Of a stretch of DNA of 16,876 nucleotides, positions 1 to 6,917 are shown one piece after another (within the stretch, counting starts at the first letter, position 1; each line of letters opens with the position of its first letter). Position numbers and translations under genes: made by a program. The notes beneath the pieces are model-generated. The model was not told where the DNA came from, made no database searches, and saw only the letters and a list, made by a program, of their open reading frames with translations. Source of the stretch: Dehalococcoidia bacterium (lineage in GTDB: Bacteria > Chloroflexota > Dehalococcoidia > UBA6926); contig JASLZO010000005.1 in assembly GCA_030754805.1 (NCBI GenBank), forward strand, positions 1 to 16,876, in the 5' to 3' direction.

Positions 1-508
1 CCAGCGCGGTGCGGGCGCCGACCGCCGCGGCACTGCCACCGCTCGAGCCGCCCGGGGAACGTGCGAGGTCCCACGGATTCCTCGCCGGACCGAACGCGCT
101 GTTCTCGGTCGATGAGCCCATCGCGAACTCGTCCATGTTCGACTTCCCAACGACTATGACTCCGGCTTCGAGCAACTGCTGGACCGCCGTTCCCGTGTAT
201 GGGGGAACGAAGTTTTCCAGAATCCGAGACGAGCAGGTCGTACGCGTCCCCGCCAGGCACATGTTGTCCTTGACAACACCCGGGATACCGGTGAGCGGGC
301 CAGCTTCGCCGGCGGCGATGCGCTTGTCAGCCTCGTCCGCCTGCGCTAGCGCCAACTCATCCGTTACCGTTACGAATGCACCGATCTTCTCCTCAACGGC
401 GGCGACTCGGTCCAAAACGGCACGAGTCAACTCGACAGAGGAGATTTCCTTCGAGGCCAATAGGTCAGAGGCGTGATGGACCGTCAGTCCGTCCGTGAGG
501 TTCACCAT
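1..508 (-). CDS. gatA: Glutamyl/aspartyl-tRNA amidotransferase subunit A, N-terminal part (runs off the left edge)
   Basis: GatA is the amidase-signature subunit of GatCAB, the cytoplasmic complex that converts Glu-tRNA(Gln) and/or Asp-tRNA(Asn) to the amidated forms; it hydrolyses glutamine to supply ammonia. Reading the minus strand from ATG 508-506 gives about 169 residues without a stop. The sequence contains GIPGVVKDN, whose lysine fits the catalytic Lys of the Ser-cisSer-Lys triad, then KSNMDEFAMGSSTENSAFG and, at the window edge, SPGGSSGGSAAAV, the amidase signature. Full-length GatA is about 480-490 residues, so roughly the first third is present. It lies 66 bases downstream of gatC on the same strand, the usual gatC-gatA order. 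I see no clear Shine-Dalgarno before this ATG; there is no better in-frame ATG/GTG/TTG upstream. The family call is firm, the exact start less so. Confidence 0.95.
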   Translation of the reverse strand, partial: MVNLTDGLTVHHASDLLASKEISSVELTRAVLDRVAAVEEKIGAFVTVTDELALAQADEADKRIAAGEAGPLTGIPGVVKDNMCLAGTRTTCSSRILENFVPPYTGTAVQQLLEAGVIVVGKSNMDEFAMGSSTENSAFGPARNPWDLARSPGGSSGGSAAAVGARTAL

Positions 509-574
509 ACCGTCGATGCTACCAGACAGATAGTGATTCTCTGAGCCTCCGGCGAGTAGAAGGTCAGCGGTGAG

Positions 575-889
575 TTACGTCTGGTCGTCAAGTACCCCGC
601 GCACCCGAACGTACCCCTCCTGCGACAACGGTGCGTTCTCCAAGGTTTCCTCGCGAGGGTTCGAAGGTCGCGAGGCGTCGTCACGGAAAACGTTCTCAAT
701 CGCAATCGCGTGCGCGGTGGGTTCCACTCCGTCCGTATCCACATCCTGGAGGATCTTGAAGTTCTCCAGGATGTGGGCGAGTTCCTTGCGCATCTGTTCC
801 AAGTCTTCTCTACTTGCGCCCATCCTCGCCAGCATCGAGAGGTGTTTCACTTCTTCAATCGAAAGCCCTGAACTGTCCTTGTCTACCAA
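575..889 (-). CDS. gatC: Glutamyl/aspartyl-tRNA amidotransferase subunit C (TTG start)
   Basis: GatC is the small subunit that wraps around GatA and stabilises the GatCAB tRNA-dependent amidotransferase. The 104-residue product matches family length (about 95-105). It begins with the family pattern LSIEEVKHLSMLARM, continues with a helix ending in ILENFKILQDVDTDGVEPTA, and ends with the C-terminal pattern APLSQEGYVRVRGVL. The only reasonable start is TTG at 889-887, preceded by AGAGGT (complement of 896-901) seven bases upstream, so a TTG start is well supported. It lies between rarA (44-base gap) and gatA (66-base gap) on the same strand and is probably co-transcribed with both. gatB is not visible and may lie beyond the left edge. 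Confidence 0.95.
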   Translation of the reverse strand: MVDKDSSGLSIEEVKHLSMLARMGASREDLEQMRKELAHILENFKILQDVDTDGVEPTAHAIAIENVFRDDASRPSNPREETLENAPLSQEGYVRVRGVLDDQT

Positions 890-933
890 GTTTCTACCTC
901 TGCTTCGGTTTACCGGTCTGGTTCAATGATGCG

Positions 934-2349
934 CTACACGTCGTCCGACCATACACGGACAGAAGGGTGATGCGCGTCCGCTTCGGGTTCCTTCCACTTG
1001 TCCCCGAACCAGCGCTCCAGCCGTTCTTTGATCGCTCGTTCGGCCCCGAAGTTTCCCGGAACGTAGTACCGGTTCTCTTCGAGGTGTTCTGGCCTACTCT
1101 TCTGATTGATGAAATGTCCCGGAGCGTCGTGGGGAGATTCGTATCCCTCCCCGTACCCCATCTGCTGCATCAGTGGGTGGGAAGCGTTTCTCAGGTGGAG
1201 CGGGACCGGCTCCGCGCGTGTGCTTTTCACGTCTTCGCGGGCACGCAGATATGCCTGATAGGCAGAGTTGCTTTTCGGCGCCGTCGCTAGGTAGACGCAC
1301 GTCTCTGCCAGAGGCAGATACCCCTCCGGCATCCCGACGAAACTGACGGCTTGCTGGCACGCCGTCGCCAGGTTCAATGCTTGCGGATCGGCCAACCCAA
1401 CATCTTCGGCTGCGAAGACCACCATCCGTCGTACGACGAAGAGCGGGTCTTCCCCACCCTCGAGGATCCGCGCCATCCAGTACAGGGAGGCGTCCGGATC
1501 GGAAGCCCGCATCGACTTGATGAAGGCGGAGATCAGGTTGTAATGCTCCTCCCCGCCCTTGTCATACATCAGGGCCCGGTGCTGGAGCGCGTCTTCGACA
1601 TCGGACAACTCGACCCGCCTGGCCCCGTCCTCCCCGGGCGAGGTGGCCGAAGCAGCCACCTCGAGGGCGGTCAGCGCGACCCTTGCATCACCGTTGGAGA
1701 GCCGCACCAGTCCTTCCCCGGCATCCGAAGAAAGCTCGGCTCGTAGAAAGCCGATACCCCTCTCTTCGTCGAGCAACGCTCGTTCAACGAGTGACTTCAC
1801 ATGATCATCAGACAACGGACGTAGCGCATACACCCGGCTCCGCGACAATAGGGGAGCGATGACCTCGAAGCCCGGATTCTCAGTCGTCGCACCGATTAAG
1901 GTTATCGTCCCATCCTCCACGTGGGGCAGCACGACGTCCTGTTGGGCCTTGTTGAATCGGTGGATCTCATCGATGAACATGATCGTCCGTTGGCCGTTCA
2001 TTCCACGCCGGCCCTTCGCCTGCTCTACCGCCGTCCGCAGTTCGGCGACCCCGGAACCGACTGCACTGACCGGTTCGAAATGCGCCGTCGTCATATGCGC
2101 GATGATCCGTGCCAGCGTCGTCTTGCCACTTCCTGGGGGCCCCCAGAGAATCATCGAAGGGATCTGGTCGGACTCGATCAATCGCCTCAGGATATGTTCG
2201 GACCCCACGATGTGTTCCTGGCCAACGAACTCGTCTAGGGAACGGGGTCGCATCCTCGCGGCAAGTGGCGCCTCCCGCCCCGTCCGGTCCCGGGCGACCT
2301 CCTCGAACATGTCTGGGCCGGACGGCCCCGGACGATTCCTGGATCGCAT
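934..2349 (-). CDS. rarA: Replication-associated recombination protein A (RarA/MgsA, AAA+ ATPase)
   Basis: RarA is a clamp-loader-like AAA+ ATPase (MgsA in E. coli, Mgs1/WRNIP1 in eukaryotes) that acts at stalled replication forks. From the start chosen here the protein has 471 residues (E. coli RarA has 447). Visible motifs are RPRSLDEFVGQEHIVG near the N terminus, Walker A GPPGSGKT (about 70-77), Walker B IMFIDEIHRF (about 123-132), sensor 1 ITLIGATTENP (about 149-159) and LLSRSRV just after. The C-terminal half contains YDKGGEEHYNLISAFIKSMR and EDVGLADPQAL, both typical of the family. The frame is open up to GTG 2415, but a TATACT box on the minus strand (2399-2404) lies inside that extension, so ATG 2349 (TGGGAG at 2362-2367 upstream) or ATG 2310 is more likely. 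It is first in an apparent rarA-gatC-gatA unit. The function is certain; the start is 60-70% sure. Confidence 0.95.
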   Translation of the reverse strand: MRSRNRPGPSGPDMFEEVARDRTGREAPLAARMRPRSLDEFVGQEHIVGSEHILRRLIESDQIPSMILWGPPGSGKTTLARIIAHMTTAHFEPVSAVGSGVAELRTAVEQAKGRRGMNGQRTIMFIDEIHRFNKAQQDVVLPHVEDGTITLIGATTENPGFEVIAPLLSRSRVYALRPLSDDHVKSLVERALLDEERGIGFLRAELSSDAGEGLVRLSNGDARVALTALEVAASATSPGEDGARRVELSDVEDALQHRALMYDKGGEEHYNLISAFIKSMRASDPDASLYWMARILEGGEDPLFVVRRMVVFAAEDVGLADPQALNLATACQQAVSFVGMPEGYLPLAETCVYLATAPKSNSAYQAYLRAREDVKSTRAEPVPLHLRNASHPLMQQMGYGEGYESPHDAPGHFINQKSRPEHLEENRYYVPGNFGAERAIKERLERWFGDKWKEPEADAHHPSVRVWSDDV

Positions 2350-2398
2350 CGAATCGGCGCACTCCCAAACGGTCCTTGAGGCAGTTGCTCGTCGGTTC

Positions 2399-2404
2399 AG
2401 TATA
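2399..2404 (-). promoter_or_regulatory. Candidate -10 box for rarA
   Basis: The minus strand reads TATACT here, about 50 bases before the chosen rarA ATG at 2349. No good -35 hexamer is seen 16-18 bases upstream, so this is a moderate candidate. Its main value is that it lies downstream of the longest possible rarA start (2415), which argues against that start. Confidence 0.4.
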
Positions 2405-2452
2405 GGTTCGAGCACTCGTACGGTTGCCGAAGTTTGATCCTCGCGTCAGGGT

Positions 2453-2472
2453 TTATCAGCCAGAGTTGATAA
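2453..2472. promoter_or_regulatory. Inverted repeat TTATCA-N8-TGATAA, possible operator
   Basis: A perfect 6+6 inverted repeat with an 8-base spacer, 20 bases in all, sits in the region between divergent rarA and the small four-cysteine ORF. The half-site spacing suits a dimeric helix-turn-helix regulator and it is close to the rarA candidate -10 box. A palindrome of this size can arise by chance, so this is only a candidate. Confidence 0.3.
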
Positions 2473-2543
2473 GATTCGTCCGCGGCAAGTCGGACCGCGT
2501 CGCCGAGAGCGTGCCTCACGCGCCGGCTGAGGAGTCTGGTCCC

Positions 2544-2771
2544 ATGGCGATCATGAGGTTAATCGACTCGGAAAGGCTCGACCCCAAACGGGTCTTCCGT
2601 TGCGTGAAATGCGACCCACCCGCGAAGAGGCGCGGTGTCCTCCGGCGCTACCTCTTCCGGTTCGAATCTGACGAACCTGAACTTTCCGGCGACTACTGCT
2701 TGCCCTGCGCCTCTGGTTTCACCCGAAAACGGCAGTGGACCATGCGCCAGGAACTCGACGCTTCTGGGTGA
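2544..2771 (+). CDS. Small four-cysteine (zinc-ribbon-like) protein of unknown function
   Basis: A 75-residue basic protein with two CxxC pairs, CVKC (residues 20-23) and CLPC (52-55), separated by 28 residues. This spacing is compatible with a zinc ribbon. I do not recognise the family. The start is ATG 2544, preceded by TGAGGAG (2528-2534) with nine bases between. The frame is open back to TTG 2424, but that start has no ribosome site and the extension lacks cysteines. The segment between the pairs is rich in Arg/Lys with alternating aromatic residues (RRYLFRFE), and the tail is also basic (FTRKRQW). This could suit nucleic-acid or ribosome contact, but that is inference. It is divergent from rarA and convergent with the cysteine synthase gene, so it is probably a single-gene unit. 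Confidence 0.65.
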   Translation: MAIMRLIDSERLDPKRVFRCVKCDPPAKRRGVLRRYLFRFESDEPELSGDYCLPCASGFTRKRQWTMRQELDASG

Positions 2772-2781
2772 GCCCGGTCTA

Positions 2782-2798
2782 ACTCACCACCAGTGAGT
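2782..2798. terminator. Short hairpin at the convergent junction (weak terminator candidate)
   Basis: ACTCAC and GTGAGT form a perfect 6-bp stem with a 5-base loop. It spans the stop codon of the cysteine synthase gene and begins 10 bases after the stop of the four-cysteine ORF. There is no T-tract on either side, so classical intrinsic termination would be poor. It is listed because it is the only structure at this convergent gene end. Confidence 0.25.
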
Positions 2799-3716
2799 CT
2801 CGTCCAAAGTCCCCGAACTAGCCTCGGCGGCGTCCCACGGTCGCGCGGGAAGGTACTTCCAGGTAGCGTCGGCGAACATCGCAACCACGTTTCCCTCATC
2901 CATCTCGCCGGCAACCCGGAGCGCGACATCGAGCGTCGCCCCGGACGAGATACCTGCCAGGATCCCTTCATCCTCCACGACCTGACGCGCGGACCGGATG
3001 GCTGTCGCACTGTCCACAAGGAATCGGCCATCGAGTTGGCCAAGATCCAGGAGCGGTGGCGCGAACCCTTCCTGCATGCTCCGCAAGCCCTGGACGCGCT
3101 CCCCTGGCCGAGGTTCTACACCAATGATTCGCACACCTGGGTTCGCCTCTCTGAGACGTCGGCCGACGCCCATGATCGTTCCGCCGGTTCCGATCCCTGC
3201 AACGAACGCGTCCACCCTCGGCAACACCTCCGCGATCTCACGGCCCGTCGTCAGGTAGTGCGCCTCAACGTTGGCGCTGTCCGTGAACTGCCCTAGGGAA
3301 TACGTCCCGCCGGCTTCGGCCAACCTTTCGGCTTCCGCAATCGCGCCTTCCATCCCCAGCGATCCTTCGGTCCAACTCACGTCAGCTCCATAGAGTTGCA
3401 ACACGTCCGCGATGCTCGGAGCCACGTTCTGCGGGATGCACACCCCGACCGGGTACCCTTTTCGTCGCCCGATCATCGCCAGCGCGATCGCGGTGTTCCC
3501 GCTGCTCGCCTCGACGATCCGCGTCCCCGGTGTCAGGGCGCCGCGCCGTTCGGCGGCCTCCACCATCTCCAACACGATTCGGTCCTTCACGCTCCCACTG
3601 GGGTTCTGGCCTTCGAGCTTCGCGAAGATCCGCACCCGGGGGTTCGGCGGCGACATCGAAAGCTCGACGAGCGGCGTATTCCCGATCAGGCTCAAAGGGC
3701 CTTGAGGTTGCGTCAT
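2784..3716 (-). CDS. Cysteine synthase family PLP enzyme (CysK/CysM type)
   Basis: A fold-type II PLP enzyme of the O-acetylserine sulfhydrylase group, which makes L-cysteine from an activated serine and a sulfur donor. The 310-residue product has LIGNTPLVEL at its N terminus, the PLP lysine in KLEGQNPSGSVKDR (K44), the substrate loop EASSGNTA, the phosphate-binding loop GIGTGGT, and GISSGA near the C terminus. The segment QGLRSMQEGF followed by PP-LLDL, and the tail FADATWKYLP, look closer to the CysM group, but CysK, CysM and related O-phosphoserine or cystathionine enzymes cannot be separated by eye, so I give no symbol. ATG 3716 is chosen because it falls at the family N terminus; the frame is open upstream to 3800 inside the DUF362 gene. 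It is the third gene of the tkt-DUF362 operon, 46 bases after the DUF362 stop. Confidence 0.88.
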   Translation of the reverse strand: MTQPQGPLSLIGNTPLVELSMSPPNPRVRIFAKLEGQNPSGSVKDRIVLEMVEAAERRGALTPGTRIVEASSGNTAIALAMIGRRKGYPVGVCIPQNVAPSIADVLQLYGADVSWTEGSLGMEGAIAEAERLAEAGGTYSLGQFTDSANVEAHYLTTGREIAEVLPRVDAFVAGIGTGGTIMGVGRRLREANPGVRIIGVEPRPGERVQGLRSMQEGFAPPLLDLGQLDGRFLVDSATAIRSARQVVEDEGILAGISSGATLDVALRVAGEMDEGNVVAMFADATWKYLPARPWDAAEASSGTLDETHWW

Positions 3717-3762
3717 TGAGTCGGGGCCGAACTCGCCCACCCCAATCGCGCCGACGGCATCG

Positions 3763-4881
3763 TCAGTACATCTGGAACAGCTGACCCCAGTCCGTCTCAA
3801 GGGCTTCCCGGGCCCGACGACGCCCGATCGCGTTGTACCAGAACCCGTTGAAATACAGGTTCGAAGCCATGTACGACCACGGAGCGATCACCGTTCGGAG
3901 CAGGAATTTCTCCAAGGGCTTCAGAGGCCCCCAGTATATGAGTTTCTGTCCGCGACTCGCGAAGGTTTCTTCGGAAGCTCTCAACTTCCAGTCGACGCCA
4001 CTGATGTCCCCACCGACGACCTCGATCTCACGCGGATCTCCGACGCCGAGACCTGCCTCGTGAGCCATACGAATGAACTTCACCGACAACGGGTCAATCC
4101 CCATCATCTTCGCCGAGATCGCGTCGATCGCCACCTGGTCTGCGGACGCCAGCATCACGTTTTTCGTGTGCCACTGCATGGCCCTTGGCCCGGGTCCATC
4201 GCCCACGAACGTCCCATCGGTCACCGCGAACACTCCGGGATGGATCTCTTTCTGGATCGCAAGTAAGTCCACCAGCGTCTCGTGGATCACCGAGTGGGTC
4301 CAGTGGCGCTTGTGGTTCAGCAACCCTCCAAAAGCGTTCTTCATCGCCCCGGTCATAGTCGTGAACACGTGGGTCTTCATCGTCGGCAGGTGCAGAATGT
4401 TCTTCCCGGGGAACATCGCGGGGATGGTCAACCCTTCGGCGAAGATTTCACCCAGGACTCGTAGTGGGGTTTTCGGCTCGTACCGTATCCATTCTTCATC
4501 TTCGAGATGGATATTCGGAATGCCATGTTTTTCAACGACAGGAAGATGCTTGTTCTTCACCTCACCCTCGCGAGCGTCGACGACCACAGTGCCGTTGTGG
4601 CAAGCGATCAGATCCGGATAGCCGGCATCTTTCAATTCACGTATCACACCATCGAGTTGCCATGGGGTCGTCGACACCGCGGGGTACCACAGCTGCCACG
4701 AAACGTTAATCTTCAACAGGGTCGAGGCCGTTGTCGGCAGTGCATCTCGATATCCGGCCAACCGCATCGCCTCGGCAACGTCGTCCAGCACGGTCTCCGG
4801 CCGCGTGGATACGACCGCTACCTTGGGTCGTGCCTGAAATGCCGTGCCGCCCGAAGCCGGTTCACTGGTTATCTGGGTCAT
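3763..4881 (-). CDS. DUF362 domain protein
   Basis: A 372-residue protein of the DUF362 family, whose biochemical role is not established. The family core is visible around residues 165-187: LPTMKTH, then T-x-x-T-x-A-M-K-N and FGGLL. An earlier conserved lysine lies in LLKINVSW (K57). HWTHSVIHETLVDLL and the later AVTDGTFVGDGPGP and ADQVAIDAISAKMMGID are also family-like. Many DUF362 proteins carry a 4Fe-4S ferredoxin module with CxxC motifs; this one has almost no cysteine and no such module. No signal peptide or clear membrane helix is seen, although the C-terminal third has aromatic patches. The start ATG 4881 is preceded by AGAGG seven bases upstream, which overlaps the end of the transketolase gene; only four bases separate the two genes, suggesting translational coupling. 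Its place between transketolase and cysteine synthase is noted as a finding. Confidence 0.85.
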   Translation of the reverse strand: MTQITSEPASGGTAFQARPKVAVVSTRPETVLDDVAEAMRLAGYRDALPTTASTLLKINVSWQLWYPAVSTTPWQLDGVIRELKDAGYPDLIACHNGTVVVDAREGEVKNKHLPVVEKHGIPNIHLEDEEWIRYEPKTPLRVLGEIFAEGLTIPAMFPGKNILHLPTMKTHVFTTMTGAMKNAFGGLLNHKRHWTHSVIHETLVDLLAIQKEIHPGVFAVTDGTFVGDGPGPRAMQWHTKNVMLASADQVAIDAISAKMMGIDPLSVKFIRMAHEAGLGVGDPREIEVVGGDISGVDWKLRASEETFASRGQKLIYWGPLKPLEKFLLRTVIAPWSYMASNLYFNGFWYNAIGRRRAREALETDWGQLFQMY

Positions 4882-4885
4882 CGGT

Positions 4886-6760
4886 TTACCTCTCCCGAAC
4901 CGGCAACCCTTGGCCTTGGGTGTTCCTAGGAGCGATCACCTTGGCCGCTTGGACGATATGCGAGGCATCGATCCCAGCGGCGGCCATCAACTCGGCGGGC
5001 GTGCCCGAGCCCGGCATCCCCACGACCGCAAGCTTCAGAACTCGAGTTTGTACGTTGGACTCCGCAAGCGAAGCAAGCACGGCGTCTCCCAATCCTCCCT
5101 CAGGCCAGTGGTCCTCGACAGTAACGATTCCCTGCGTCTCGGATCCAGCCGCCGCAATCGTCGCTCCATCGATCGGTTTGATCGAGTAGAGATCGATCAC
5201 TCGGACTCGTATCCCATCGGTCTCCAGGCTCTCAGCGGCCTTTACCGCCTCATGCAAGGTGATACCCACGGCACAGATCGCGATGTCGTCGTTCCCCGAC
5301 GTCTTCACGACGCGGCTGCCACCGATTCGAAATTCCTCCGAAGAGTCATATAGGATCGGGGTCGCCTCGCGGGTGGTTCGGAGGTAAACGACTCCACTCC
5401 GGTCGGCCATCTCAGCAACAAGCTTCGTGGTCTGATTGCCGTCGCTCGGGTAAAGGACCGTGCTGCCACCGACCGCCCGAATGGCCGCCAGGTCTTCCAG
5501 CGCCATCTGCGACGGCCCATCGGCCCCGATCGACACTCCCGCGTGGGAGCCCGCGAGTCGAAGGTTCGCTTGGCTCACAGCCGCCATCCGGATGAAGTCG
5601 TACGCCCGCGCCAAGAATGCCGCGAATGTCGACGCGAACGGCACCCACCCACGGACCTGCATTCCAACGGCCGCCGCGACCATCAGTTGTTCGGCGATAT
5701 ACATCTCGAAGAAACGTTCGGGATGTGCCCCTGCGAAGGTCGCGGCGAATGTCGAGTTGCTCACTTCGGCGTCCAGGGCAACAATGTCGCCGCGTATGGC
5801 GCCCAGGCCAGCCAGCGCCTCGCCGTAGGCACGCCGTGTCGCGATCTTGCTCCCCTTTTCATAGGCGGGAAGTGACGGAGTTCCGTCCACGACAAATCGG
5901 TGCGGCTCCTCACGAGTTTCCGGGCGAGCGACGCCGACGAGCACGTTTCTCGGCCCGCCCAATTCGGCAATCGCGGCCTCGGAGTTCGCCAATGGAGTGC
6001 CATGAAACCCGTTCTCGTTCTCGACTGCCGAGACTCCTCTACCCTTCATCGTCTTCGCCACAATCACGGTCGGTCGGCCCTCCGTCGAGACTGCGGCTTG
6101 ATAGGCCTCATCAATCGCGTGTACGTCGTGCCCGTCGACCTCAATCGCATTCCACCCGAACGCCCGGGCCCGGCTCGAATACGCGTCGACATTCCACCCA
6201 TGCATCGTCTCCCCGCGCTGACCGAGTCGGTTCACGTCGATGATCGCTGTCAGGTTGTCGAGCCCCGCCATCGCCGCGTGCTCGAACGCCTCCCACATCG
6301 ACCCTTCGGCCATCTCACTGTCTCCGCACAGCACCCAGATGCGATACGGCAGCCGGTCTAGGCGCTTCCCAGCCAGCGCGATTCCTACGCCGAATGGCAA
6401 CCCTTGCCCCAGGGACCCGGTCGCCACATCGACCCACGGGATCAGCGGGGTCGGGTGTCCCTGGAGTCGGCTCCCAAACTCCCTGAACGTCAGCAGTTCC
6501 TCATCAGAGATTGCACCCGCAGCCCGGTACATCGAGTACAGCAACGGGGACGCATGCCCTTTCGAGAACACCAAGTGGTCGTTGCTCGGGTTACCCGGGT
6601 CGTCAAAGTCGTATCGAAGTTGGCCGGACATCAGGACCGCCATCAGATCGGCGGCCGACATCGACGAGGTGGGATGCCCGGAACCCGCCTCAGCAGCCGC
6701 CCGGATCGAGTCGATTCGGAGTTGTGCCGTCAACTCTCGGAGCAGAGCGTGATCTTTCAT
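4886..6760 (-). CDS. tkt: Transketolase (short, animal-type form)
   Basis: Thiamine-diphosphate enzyme that moves two-carbon ketol units between sugar phosphates in the pentose phosphate pathway. The single 624-residue chain has the ThDP-binding N-terminal part: GSGHPTSS (26-33), SKGHASP (66-72), TGSLGQGL (114-121), GDSEMAEGS (146-154; the family GDG is GDS here) and IIDVNRLGQ (173-181). The pyrimidine domain contains the catalytic Glu in MYIAEQLM (E357) and GADGPSQMALED (412-423). The length and the DGPSQMALED form match the human/animal-type transketolases (623 residues in human) rather than the roughly 660-residue E. coli type. ATG 6760 is preceded by GAGGG about ten bases upstream. It is first in the operon with the DUF362 and cysteine synthase genes. 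An xylulose-5-phosphate-specific role is assumed, not shown. Confidence 0.95.
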   Translation of the reverse strand: MKDHALLRELTAQLRIDSIRAAAEAGSGHPTSSMSAADLMAVLMSGQLRYDFDDPGNPSNDHLVFSKGHASPLLYSMYRAAGAISDEELLTFREFGSRLQGHPTPLIPWVDVATGSLGQGLPFGVGIALAGKRLDRLPYRIWVLCGDSEMAEGSMWEAFEHAAMAGLDNLTAIIDVNRLGQRGETMHGWNVDAYSSRARAFGWNAIEVDGHDVHAIDEAYQAAVSTEGRPTVIVAKTMKGRGVSAVENENGFHGTPLANSEAAIAELGGPRNVLVGVARPETREEPHRFVVDGTPSLPAYEKGSKIATRRAYGEALAGLGAIRGDIVALDAEVSNSTFAATFAGAHPERFFEMYIAEQLMVAAAVGMQVRGWVPFASTFAAFLARAYDFIRMAAVSQANLRLAGSHAGVSIGADGPSQMALEDLAAIRAVGGSTVLYPSDGNQTTKLVAEMADRSGVVYLRTTREATPILYDSSEEFRIGGSRVVKTSGNDDIAICAVGITLHEAVKAAESLETDGIRVRVIDLYSIKPIDGATIAAAGSETQGIVTVEDHWPEGGLGDAVLASLAESNVQTRVLKLAVVGMPGSGTPAELMAAAGIDASHIVQAAKVIAPRNTQGQGLPVRER

Positions 6761-6856
6761 GCCAGCGATGCCCTCAGGTCGTTCCCGCCAAAACGCGGCC
6801 CGATCCGCCTAAACCTACGGCCTGTCTCCGTTCCTTCATGCGCTGGTTTTCCGGGG

Positions 6857-6873
6857 TCCTGAAAACCTCAGGA
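6857..6873. promoter_or_regulatory. Inverted repeat TCCTGA-N5-TCAGGA, candidate operator
   Basis: A perfect 6+6 inverted repeat with a 5-base spacer (aaacc) lies in the 157-base region between divergent tkt and the amidohydrolase gene. It ends 31 bases before the TATACT box of the amidohydrolase, so a bound protein could influence either gene. No T-tract follows, so a terminator is unlikely. Confidence 0.35.
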
Positions 6874-6904
6874 ACGTGGAGGGCAAGCCGTTCCTGCACA
6901 TATC

Positions 6905-6910
6905 TATACT
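6905..6910 (+). promoter_or_regulatory. -10 box of a probably leaderless transcript
   Basis: TATACT lies exactly seven bases before ATG 6918. Transcription starting at the usual distance from a -10 box would begin at or next to that ATG, leaving no room for a ribosome-binding site, and none is seen. No convincing -35 box is present 16-18 bases upstream. The same AT-rich patch reads TATAGA on the minus strand (6903-6908) and may also serve tkt. Confidence 0.5.
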
Positions 6911-6917
6911 CTATCAC

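Noticed and set aside
2350..2415. N-terminal extension of rarA to GTG 2415
   Set aside because: The extension is not family-like, overlaps a TATACT box on the same strand, and has a better ribosome site at the downstream ATG 2349.
5617..6243. 208-residue plus-strand ORF opposite transketolase
   Set aside because: Arg/Ser/Pro-rich antisense shadow of a strongly supported gene; the same holds for other long frames opposite rarA, trpE, typA and the DUF362 gene.
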